Shown piece by piece: positions 52,149 to 60,331 of a stretch of DNA of 64,000 nucleotides (its first letter is position 1; every line of letters starts with the position of its first letter). The stretch comes from Collimonas arenae (GTDB lineage Bacteria > Pseudomonadota > Gammaproteobacteria > Burkholderiales > Burkholderiaceae_D), in contig NZ_CP013233.1 of NCBI RefSeq assembly GCF_001584165.1, forward strand, positions 186,001 through 250,000. Reading direction: 5' to 3'. Under the pieces are notes generated by a model that was given only the letters and a program-made list of their open reading frames with translations, made no database searches and was not told the origin of the DNA. The position numbers and the translations under genes are program-made.

Positions 52149-52772
52149 ATGTTGTTACACACTATCTACCTGGTTGCGATCGTAGCCGAAGCGATGTCCG
52201 GCGCGATCATGGGTATGCGCCGCGGCATGGACCTGTTCGGCATCTGCGTGATCGGCACCATCACCGCGCTGGGCGGCGGTTCGGTACGTGATGTGCTACT
52301 CGGAAATTATCCGCTGGGCTGGATCGCCCATCCTGAATACCTGCTGTTCACTGTCGGCGCCGCCATCGTCACCGCCATGGTGGCGCGTTCGCTGCACCAT
52401 CTGCGCAAGGTGTTCCTGCTGGTCGATGGCCTCGGCCTGGTGGCGTTCAGTGTGATCGGTTGCGACATCGCCCGCGCCAACGGCATGGCCCCCGCCATTG
52501 TGGTGCTGGCCGGTATGATTACGGGGGTGTTCGGCGGCTTGCTGCGCGATGTGTTGTGCAATCAGATTCCGCTGGTATTGCAACGTGAGCTGTATGCGAC
52601 GGTCGCCTTGTTTACCGGCGCCCTGTATGTCGGCTTGCTGTGGTGTGGCGTCGATGCGGCGGCGGCATCGCTGGGTGCAATCGGCGCCGGCCTGACATTC
52701 CGTCTGCTGGCCTTGCGCTTTAACTGGAAACTGCCGCGCTTCAACACGGCAGGCATCCGGGGATTCGAATAG
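52149..52772 (+). CDS. TRIC/YicG-family (UPF0126) membrane protein
   Basis: 207 residues with seven hydrophobic segments. Begins MLLHTIYLVAIVAEAMSGAIMGMRRGMD and has the repeated GGGSVRDVLLGNYPL and GGLLRDVLCNQIPLVL motifs, two homologous halves with the glycine-RDV pattern of bacterial trimeric intracellular cation channel (TRIC/UPF0126) proteins. Cation or glycine-type transport has been proposed for members. Begins 4 bp after the PBP1A stop, so probably co-transcribed. Confidence 0.9.
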   Translation: MLLHTIYLVAIVAEAMSGAIMGMRRGMDLFGICVIGTITALGGGSVRDVLLGNYPLGWIAHPEYLLFTVGAAIVTAMVARSLHHLRKVFLLVDGLGLVAFSVIGCDIARANGMAPAIVVLAGMITGVFGGLLRDVLCNQIPLVLQRELYATVALFTGALYVGLLWCGVDAAAASLGAIGAGLTFRLLALRFNWKLPRFNTAGIRGFE

Positions 52773-52780
52773 CGGGGAGT

Positions 52781-52807
52781 GACGGGAAGCCGGTACGGCC
52801 TCCCGTC
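52781..52807. terminator. Bidirectional hairpin between TRIC gene and prc
   Basis: GACGGGAAGCCG and CGGCCTCCCGTC arms with one mismatch around GTA. It sits between convergent genes and could serve both, although T-runs are short. Confidence 0.55.
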
Positions 52808-52817
52808 GTGGGGAGCA

Positions 52818-54929
52818 TTACTTGGCTTGTTGCGCCGCGAACTTGGTATTGCTCTTGATCAGGTCAGATTGATCGCCGAGAATTTGCGCCGCTTCGTTAA
52901 GCAATACATCCTTGGCGTTCTTCTGCGCTTTTTCTGCCGCCAGGTCGGCGCTCAGGCTGCGTTCGTTGGCTTGCAGGCCATCATCCAACGTATCCTTGTT
53001 CGCATCCTTGCCATCCGCTTTTTCACGGGCCTTGATGCGCGCTTCCTGCACGGCCAGTTCACTGCGGCGGTCGGCCTCATTGAGCGAAATTGTGCGCTTC
53101 TTGCGTAAAGTCTTCAACTCGTCGGCATCTTCCACCAGGCGCTGGAAATCCTTGTCTTTCTCGACCCGGGCATCGTGCCGCATCTGCAGTTGCGGCAGCA
53201 GGTCTTTGACATCGCCGAGCGGCGCATAGTCGGCGGCCTTGACCTGTGACCATGGCAGTGCGTTGTCGTAGCTAGACTCGCCAAAACTCTCCGGATCGGA
53301 GAAGCCCGGCAAAGTAATATCCGGTGTTACGCCGCGCAACTGTGTGGTGCCGCCGTTGATGCGGAAGAACTGAGCGACAGTCATCTTGAGTTCACCGAAT
53401 TTCGGTTTGTCGTTATGCGTCAGTTCATCCAGGTTGACCATGCTTTGCACAGTGCCTTTGCCGAAACTGCCTTCGCCGATGATGGTGCCGCGACCGTAGT
53501 CCTGGATAGCGGCGGCAAAGATTTCAGACGCCGAGGCGGAGCCGCGATTGATCAGCACCGCCATCGGGCCGGTCCAGAGCGGCGCCGGCAGGTCGTCGCT
53601 GCCAATATTGACTTCGCCGCGTGCGTTGCGCTGCTGTACGATCGGTCCCTTGCCGACAAACAGGCCGGTCAGGTTGATCGCTTCATTCAGCGAACCGCCG
53701 CCATTGTTGCGCAGATCGACCAGCACGCTGTCGACCTTTTCCTTCTTCAGCTCGGTCAACAACGCCGCCACGTCGCGGCTGGCGCTACGGTAGTTCTTGT
53801 CGCCCTTGCGGCGACCGTCGAAATCTTCATAGAACGCCGGCAACGTAATCACGCCGACCTTGCGCGTGGTGTCGCCATTCTTGACCGACATGATGGTTTT
53901 CTTGGCGGCCTGTTGTTCCAGGCTGATCTTGTTGCGCACCAGAGTTACCAGGCGATGCTTGCCATCCGGGCCGGCATCGGCCGGCAGGACGTCGAGCCGG
54001 ACGACCGAATCCTTGGCGCCACGGATCAGTTTCACCACTTCGTCGATGCGCGAGCCGACCACCTCGACCATCGGTCCTTGCGCGCCTTGCGCGACGCCAA
54101 CGATGCGGTCGCCGACGGCAAGTTTGCCGGACAATTGCGCCGGACCGCCCGAGACCAGCTCGCGGATCGTGGTGTATTCATCGCGTTCCTGCAGCACCGC
54201 GCCGATGCCGACCAGCGACAGCTTCATCGAAATATCGAAATCTGCCGCAGCTGTCGTACCGAGGTAGTCGGTATGCGGCTCGATCGACGTCGCATAGGCG
54301 TTCATGAAAATCTGGAATACGTCGTCGCTCTTGTATTTATAGACGCGCGCCAGCGAGTTGTCGTAACGCTTGTTAAGCGTATCGCGGATCGCCTGATCGT
54401 TCTTGCCTGCCAGTTTCAGGCGCAGCCAGTCGTTCTTGACGCGCTTGCGCCAGAGTTCGCGACTTTCCGCTTCCGTTTGCGGCCACGGTTCCTTGTCGCG
54501 CACGAAGGCAAAGTCTTCCTTCTTGCTGAAATCGAAACCCTGCTTGAGGAGTTCACGTGCATAAGTCAGGCGCTCGACCACGCGCTGCTCGTACACATTG
54601 AATATGGAAAACGGGATCTGCAGATCTTCGTGATAGATCCCATCGTCCAGTTTGCTGTGCGCTGCGGTGAATTGATCGATATCCGATTGTACGAAAAAGA
54701 ATTTTTCCGGATCGAGCAATTTGATATAGCGATTGACGATCTTGCCCGCCAACGCATCGTCCAGCGGCATCGGCTTGTAGTGGAAACGCGTCAGGAATTG
54801 CGCGCTCAGATGCGCCGCCTGCGCCTGCTGTTGCAGCGGCGTCAGGACTGGCGGCGGTCCTGCTTCCAGCGCTTGGGCTGTGGCCGAGATTGCCAGCAAG
54901 ATACATAGCAGACTATTTTTGAGGCGCAT
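52818..54929 (-). CDS. prc: Carboxy-terminal processing protease Prc (tail-specific, S41)
   Basis: 703 residues. Signal peptide ends AQA/LEAG. N-terminal helical domain, PDZ domain (about 230-315: GIGAVLQERDEYTTIRELVSGGPAQLSG), S41 catalytic core with DLRNNGGGSLNEA, the nucleophile Ser in RGSASASEIFAAAIQD and Lys in GEGSFGKGTVQ, then the long DUF3340 tail with a Lys/Glu/Asp-rich helix. This layout matches Prc/Tsp, which cleaves hydrophobic C-termini of periplasmic proteins, including in peptidoglycan control. Convergent with the TRIC gene. Confidence 0.94.
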   Translation of the reverse strand: MRLKNSLLCILLAISATAQALEAGPPPVLTPLQQQAQAAHLSAQFLTRFHYKPMPLDDALAGKIVNRYIKLLDPEKFFFVQSDIDQFTAAHSKLDDGIYHEDLQIPFSIFNVYEQRVVERLTYARELLKQGFDFSKKEDFAFVRDKEPWPQTEAESRELWRKRVKNDWLRLKLAGKNDQAIRDTLNKRYDNSLARVYKYKSDDVFQIFMNAYATSIEPHTDYLGTTAAADFDISMKLSLVGIGAVLQERDEYTTIRELVSGGPAQLSGKLAVGDRIVGVAQGAQGPMVEVVGSRIDEVVKLIRGAKDSVVRLDVLPADAGPDGKHRLVTLVRNKISLEQQAAKKTIMSVKNGDTTRKVGVITLPAFYEDFDGRRKGDKNYRSASRDVAALLTELKKEKVDSVLVDLRNNGGGSLNEAINLTGLFVGKGPIVQQRNARGEVNIGSDDLPAPLWTGPMAVLINRGSASASEIFAAAIQDYGRGTIIGEGSFGKGTVQSMVNLDELTHNDKPKFGELKMTVAQFFRINGGTTQLRGVTPDITLPGFSDPESFGESSYDNALPWSQVKAADYAPLGDVKDLLPQLQMRHDARVEKDKDFQRLVEDADELKTLRKKRTISLNEADRRSELAVQEARIKAREKADGKDANKDTLDDGLQANERSLSADLAAEKAQKNAKDVLLNEAAQILGDQSDLIKSNTKFAAQQAK

Positions 54930-55283
54930 ATTAGCTTCTATCCGAGGTTCGAGGTTGATTCAGGAATGGGTTAATTCTACTTGGCTTTCACAAATGCATG
55001 CGATGCGCCGGAAGTCTTTGTTTGTATCGTTAAGTTGGAACCGTCAATGGGCGCGGTCGGCCTGCCGAGATCAGCGCCAGGATTGCTGCGGTCGAGGTTT
55101 GTCGATTTTGTAAAAATGACAATTTCCGATCTCGGCGAGTCGACAAAAATGGGAATAAAATGTTTCTTAATAGAAAAGGAACTGTCCCTTCTTGTGTGTG
55201 TCTGATTTGAGCGAGATGCGCGCGGCTGGTTTGTCAGTGCCTTGTCGCCTTGTCTATCGCTATACCTGTTGCAAAAACGGAGC

Positions 55284-56905
55284 ATGACAACCATGGCAAA
55301 AATCCCTCTCCCCGGCAGTGAGCGCAACATTCCCGTCGATGCGCATTGTGTCGGCAATGCGAATCCCTCGGAACAGCTGGAAGTCACGGTCTTCCTGCGC
55401 CGCAATGGCGAGCAGGAGTTGCAGGCACTGGTCGGCCGGTTGGCCACCGGCGATGTTGCCGCACCGCATTTGTCGCGCGCAGAGTTCGCCGGCAAGTATT
55501 GCGCCGCACCGGAAAATATCGCCCGTGTTGCCGCATTTGCGCGCAATCATTCGCTGCAGGTAGTGGGCAGCGATCCGGCGTGTAGCACGGTGACCTTGTC
55601 TGGCACGGTGGCGCAATGCAATCGCGCCTTCGATGTCGACCTGCAGCGCTACACGTCGCAACAGGGCGATTATCGCGGCCGGGTCGGCGCGCTGCATATC
55701 CCTGAAGAATTGCTGGATATCGTGACGGCGGTGATCGGGCTCGACAATCGGCCGCAAGCGCGTTCGCATTTCCGCCTGCATCCGCCGTTTCGTTTTGCGC
55801 CACACAGCGTCGCCACTTCCTACCTTCCGACGCAGCTGGCGACGTTATACGATTTTCCTGACAATCAAGGTAAAGGCCAATGCATCGCCATCATCGAGCT
55901 TGGCGGCGGCTACAAGCAATCTGATTTACAAACCTATTTCACGCGATTGGGGATTCCTGTTCCGAACGTCACTGCGGTAGCCGTGAACGGCCCCGGCAAC
56001 CAGCCGAGCGGCGATCCCAACGGCCCGACGGCGAAGTGGTGCTGGATATCGAAATCGCCGGCGCGATCGCGCCGGAAGCGCAGATCGTGGTGTATTTCTC
56101 GACCAATACCGATGCCGGTTTCATCAACGCGCTCAACCGCGCCGTGCATGACAGTCAGCACCAACCCTCCATCATTTCGATCAGTTGGGGCAGCGCCGAA
56201 GCAGGTTGGACGCAACAATCGATGCAGGCCTTCAACGCGGCGCTGCAAGCGGCGGCGGCGATGGGCGTGACGGTGTGCGTGGCGTCCGGCGACAACGGCT
56301 CCAGCGACGGTGTCACGGATGGCGCCAATCACGTCGATTTTCCGGCGTCCAGTCCGTATGCGCTGGCCTGCGGCGGCACGCGCCTGCTGGCCGGCGGCAG
56401 CATCATCGAGCGCGAAGTGGTGTGGAACGACGGCAGCCAAGGCGGCGCTGGCGGCGGTGGCGTCAGCGCGGTATTTACGCTACCGCTCTGGCAACAGAAC
56501 CTGACGCTGACCAGCACCAATGGCAAGCATGTGTCGCTGGCGATGCGTGGCGTGCCGGACGTGGCTGGCAATGCCGATCCGGCCACGGGCTACCAGGTGC
56601 ATGTCGACGGCAGCGATGCGGTCGTCGGTGGCACCAGTGCCGTGGCGCCGTTATGGGCGGCGCTGTTCGCGCGCATCAATGCGGGCCGTGGCAGCGCGGT
56701 CGGTTACGTGAATGCGCGGCTGTATCAGCAGCCGTCCGCGTTTCGGGATATCACGCAAGGCAACAATGGCAATTTTGCCGCCACGCCGGGGTGGGATGCC
56801 TGCACCGGGCTGGGTAGTCCGGACGGCAAAAATTGGCCGGCGGCATATAGTCATTGCATTTCCAACGCGGGCGATTGCCGGCGTGCCGAAAGAGAGGGAT
56901 CATGA
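55284..56905 (+). pseudogene. S53 sedolisin/kumamolisin-type peptidase, frameshifted before the catalytic Glu
   Basis: Frame 1 from ATG 55284 encodes the propeptide (RNGEQELQALVGRL, STVTLSGTVAQCNRAFDVDL, RGRVGALHIPEELLDIVTAVIGLDNRP) and the start of the catalytic domain. Frame 2 continues [45 protein letters not shown] (Asp), and [17 protein letters not shown] (Ser). Restoring one G near 56025-56027 joins them and yields [18 protein letters not shown], with the catalytic Glu and Asp, giving about 540 residues, as in kumamolisin. Either a recent mutation or a sequence error. No obvious signal peptide. Its stop overlaps the S10 gene by 4 bp. Confidence 0.88.
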
Positions 56906-58503
56906 ACATCAATCATGCAGCGGTCCATCATCCAACAACGGCCCGGGACCAGCCCTTTTTCGATCCGCTCGCCTACGGCAACGGCCCAGCCGATGCGGTT
57001 ACCGACAGCAGCGAGAATGCCGCCATCACCCATCACAGCACCACCATCGGCCAGCACGTTGATAACTACACCGCGACCGCCGGCCATCTGGTGGCAGTCG
57101 ATGCCGAGAGTTCGCAGCCGGCCGCCAAGATGTTCTACGTGGCGTTCACGGTCGACGGCCAGGATCTGAACACGCGGCCGGTGACATTCTTCTATAACGG
57201 CGGGCCAGGCTCATCCGCAGTGTTCGTGTTGCTCGGTTCGTTCGCGCCAAAACGCATCAAGACCGCCATGCCCGGCTTCACGCCGCCACCACCATACACA
57301 CTGGAAGACAATCCCGACAGCCTGCTCGACAAGAGCGACCTGGTCTTCATCAACCCGGTCGGCACCGGTTATTCGGCCGCCATTGCGCCATTCAAGAACA
57401 AGGATTTCTGGGGCGTCGACCAGGATGCCAAATCGATCCGACAATTCATCAAGCGTTACCTGACCGCCAACGACCGCTGGAATTCGCCGAAATTCCTGTT
57501 CGGCGAATCCTACGGGACGGCGCGCAGCGCGGTGCTGTCCTATCTGCTACACGAGGATGGCGTTGATCTCAACGGCGTCACGCTGCAATCGTCGATCCTC
57601 GCCTACACCCAGGCCGGCAATCCTGTCGGCGCGTTGCCGACCGCTGTGGCCGACGCCTGGTATCACAAGAAAAGCACGCTGAGCACAACCCCGGCCAGCC
57701 TGCCCGACCTGATGGCCAGCGCAGCGCTGTTTGCGCGCAGCGACTATGCGACTGCACTGCAGAAATTTCCACGGGCAGATCCCGCCACGGTCAAGCAACT
57801 GAGCGATTTCACCGGCATCGACCAAACCACGCTGACATCCTGGGGGCTGGATGTAGCGGCCCAGGACAACCTGGGCCACACACTATTCCTGACCACCCTG
57901 CTGAAAAGCCAGGGACTGGCGCTGGGCGCCTACGATGGCCGCGTGACCGGCATCGATAGCGGAATTGCAGCTACCATTTCACCCAACTCAGGTGGCAACG
58001 ATCCGACCATGAATGCGGTATCCGGCGTCTACACAGCGATGTGGAACAACTACCTGAATGACGGCCTCAAGTTCACCTCGAATTCGGCCTTTACCGATCT
58101 CAATGACCAAGCCTTCGCCAACTGGGATTTCGGCCACATCGATCCGACCGGCGCGCAAAAAGGCGTCGACGCCAAGGGCGATGTGATCCTCTACACCGCG
58201 GGTGACCTGGCGGCGACGATGAGCTTGAACGTCGATCTGAAAGTGCTGTCGGCCAACGGCTATTACGATTTCGTTACGCCGTTTTACCAGACCGTGATGG
58301 ATCTGCAAAAGATGCCGCTGGTCGATCCGAATGTGCGCAAAAACCTCAGCGCAAAGTTTTATCCATCCGGCCACATGGTCTACCTGGAAGCCGCTTCACG
58401 CACCGCTTTGAAGGCCGATCTGGCAGCGATGATCGATGCCGCCACGTCGGATCAGCACGCCTTGGCCAGGATCAGGAGTTTGCAGGCGCGCAAGCGAGGA
58501 TAG
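56902..58503 (+). CDS. S10 serine carboxypeptidase
   Basis: 533 residues from ATG 56902 (GAGAGGG just upstream), overlapping the S53 gene by ATGA. The S10 triad is complete: Ser in [16 protein letters not shown], Asp in GYYDFVTPF and His in [10 protein letters not shown]; the oxyanion loop [13 protein letters not shown] is present. Carboxypeptidases of this family trim peptides from the C-terminus at acid pH. No recognisable signal peptide; the N-terminus is polar. Paired with an S53 endopeptidase it could digest proteins in a common compartment, possibly after unconventional export. Confidence 0.9.
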   Translation: MNINHAAVHHPTTARDQPFFDPLAYGNGPADAVTDSSENAAITHHSTTIGQHVDNYTATAGHLVAVDAESSQPAAKMFYVAFTVDGQDLNTRPVTFFYNGGPGSSAVFVLLGSFAPKRIKTAMPGFTPPPPYTLEDNPDSLLDKSDLVFINPVGTGYSAAIAPFKNKDFWGVDQDAKSIRQFIKRYLTANDRWNSPKFLFGESYGTARSAVLSYLLHEDGVDLNGVTLQSSILAYTQAGNPVGALPTAVADAWYHKKSTLSTTPASLPDLMASAALFARSDYATALQKFPRADPATVKQLSDFTGIDQTTLTSWGLDVAAQDNLGHTLFLTTLLKSQGLALGAYDGRVTGIDSGIAATISPNSGGNDPTMNAVSGVYTAMWNNYLNDGLKFTSNSAFTDLNDQAFANWDFGHIDPTGAQKGVDAKGDVILYTAGDLAATMSLNVDLKVLSANGYYDFVTPFYQTVMDLQKMPLVDPNVRKNLSAKFYPSGHMVYLEAASRTALKADLAAMIDAATSDQHALARIRSLQARKRG

Positions 58504-58593
58504 CGCGCGTGCGCTATCCAGCGTAGCAAGACGAACACAAGCTGTCGGTGCAATTTGCGGGCATTGACCCGTGCTCATATATACTGAGCATAA

Positions 58594-58609
58594 CTGTATG
58601 TCCATACAG
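58594..58609. promoter_or_regulatory. LexA-type SOS box upstream of FAN1-like gene
   Basis: CTGTATGTCCATACAG matches CTGT-N8-ACAG, the SOS box consensus, within a longer dyad with 11-bp arms (58590-58600 and 58603-58613). It lies about 60 bp before the nuclease gene, near a TTGACC element (58564-58569). Confidence 0.75.
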
Positions 58610-58672
58610 TTATAAATTCATCGAGCTCGGTGGGCGCCACCTCTACGGCGCTGCATCGTTTTTACCCGCATC

Positions 58673-60331
58673 ATGATCAGAACGCTGGAAAATCGCTTTT
58701 ATTACCTCGACAACTTTCGCACAGTGGTCGAGTCGGTACGTGCGCGTTATCGGCATTTATTGAGTGAAGACGAACAGCACTTCGTCGATGGTTTCGGCGC
58801 GTTGCCGCAGGCGTCGCAGGCCTTGCTGGTGCGGATGGTGATGCGCAAGGGTGAGCTGTTTCGGCTGAGTAAGTTGAAATACGATGAAATCGGTTGCGCG
58901 CGCGGCGCGGCCACAGTCTTGTGCGATGCCGGCTGGCTGGACGCGCAGCCGGCGATCGGCATCGAGCAATTGTTCGGCTTGTTGACCAAAGTTGAAATCA
59001 CCGATGCCTTCCCGCTGCTGCGGCAAAACAAGGGAGCACGTAAAAGCGAGCAGTTGGCCATGTTACTGGATGCCTGTAACGATATTGACAGCGCGCGTCC
59101 GCTGTTGGCCTGGCACCCTGGTATCGATGACCAGTTGCTGCAGTTGCGGATTGCCCCGCTGTGCGATCGCATGCGTCTGATGTTCTTCGGTAACCTGCAT
59201 CAGGACTGGTCGGAATTCGTGCTGTCCGAACTGGGAATCTTCAAGTATGAGCCGGTTGATTTGTCGCCGGTGTCGCAAGGGTTTAGCACGCGCCGCGAGA
59301 TCGACGAGTATCTGCATTTGCACGCTTGCCGCGAACGTTTCCACAATGGCGAAACACCGGAAACCGTGGTCGCCGATATCCCTGCCGCGCCGTATTCCAA
59401 CGACTGGCTGGAGCAGCGCCGCAGCAAGCTGCTGTTCCAGATCGCCCAGCACTACGAGCGCAGTGGCATGCTGTCGGATGCGCTGCGCCATTACGCCGAT
59501 TGTCCGTGGCCAGGCGCGCGCCTGCGTGCGGTGCGGGTGCTGGAGCGTTGCGGCCAGCCAGTGGCGGCCTTCGAACTGGCGCAGCAGGCTGAGCAGCAAC
59601 CGGAAGGCGAAGCCGAAAGCCAGCGGCTGCTGCGCATCATGCCGCGCCTGCGGCGCCAACTCGGTCACGGAAAAATAGCAGCGGCCAGTGCGCCGCAGAT
59701 TGTGGAGCATGCGCTGACTCTGCCGCGGCCTGAACAGGCGATCGCGGTCGAGGCTGTGCTCGAAGCACATTTGTCGCGCGCCGATGCACCAGCCGTCTAT
59801 GTGGAAAATGCGTTGCTGAATTCGCTGTTCGGCCTGCTGTTCTGGGACGCCATATTTGCACCGCTGCCGGGCGCGTTCTTCCATCCCTTCCAGAGCGGGC
59901 CTGCCGACCTGTACAGCCTGGATTTCCGTCAGCGCCGCGCCAGCCACTTTGATGCCGGCTTTGCCCAACTCGAATCCGGTGAATACAGGCAAACCATCCT
60001 GCGCAACTTTTCAGCCAAGACCCACACCCAGTCGCCATTCGTGTTCTGGGGTGTTATCGATGACGCGTTGCTGACCATGGCGCTGGATTGCCTGCCGCCG
60101 CAGCATCTGCGCATATGCTTCGAGCGAATCTTGCAGGATATCCGCAACAATCGTTCCGGCTTGCCGGACCTGATCCAGTTCTGGCCGGCGGAAAAACGCT
60201 ACCGAATGATCGAGGTCAAAGGGCCGGGCGACCGTCTGCAGGACAACCAGATTCGCTGGCTGCATTATTTCGCCGAACAGCAGATTCCAGTGACGGTGTG
60301 CTACGTACAGTGGGCGCAGGAGGCTGCATGA
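58673..60331 (+). CDS. FAN1-like VRR-NUC nuclease
   Basis: 552 residues. An N-terminal helical region, a TPR-like middle (LFQIAQHYERSGMLSDALRHY) and a C-terminal VRR-NUC domain (about 430-550) with LPDLIQFW, RMIEVKGPGDRLQDNQ (Asp/Glu/Lys catalytic pattern) and a preceding ICFERILQDIRNNRSG. This is the bacterial FAN1 architecture, a 5' flap nuclease of interstrand-crosslink repair. The ATGA overlap with the helicase gene indicates co-translation. An SOS-type box lies upstream, so damage induction is likely. Confidence 0.9.
   Translation: MIRTLENRFYYLDNFRTVVESVRARYRHLLSEDEQHFVDGFGALPQASQALLVRMVMRKGELFRLSKLKYDEIGCARGAATVLCDAGWLDAQPAIGIEQLFGLLTKVEITDAFPLLRQNKGARKSEQLAMLLDACNDIDSARPLLAWHPGIDDQLLQLRIAPLCDRMRLMFFGNLHQDWSEFVLSELGIFKYEPVDLSPVSQGFSTRREIDEYLHLHACRERFHNGETPETVVADIPAAPYSNDWLEQRRSKLLFQIAQHYERSGMLSDALRHYADCPWPGARLRAVRVLERCGQPVAAFELAQQAEQQPEGEAESQRLLRIMPRLRRQLGHGKIAAASAPQIVEHALTLPRPEQAIAVEAVLEAHLSRADAPAVYVENALLNSLFGLLFWDAIFAPLPGAFFHPFQSGPADLYSLDFRQRRASHFDAGFAQLESGEYRQTILRNFSAKTHTQSPFVFWGVIDDALLTMALDCLPPQHLRICFERILQDIRNNRSGLPDLIQFWPAEKRYRMIEVKGPGDRLQDNQIRWLHYFAEQQIPVTVCYVQWAQEAA

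Noticed and set aside
53415..54908. Long open frame (about 497 codons) on the plus strand opposite prc
   Set aside because: It is antisense to a well-supported protease with an intact catalytic motif, lacks known motifs and a ribosome site, and is explained by the GC-rich codon pattern.
56036..56905. Separate short peptidase gene
   Set aside because: It is the second part of the frameshifted S53 gene, lacking the propeptide and catalytic Glu start.
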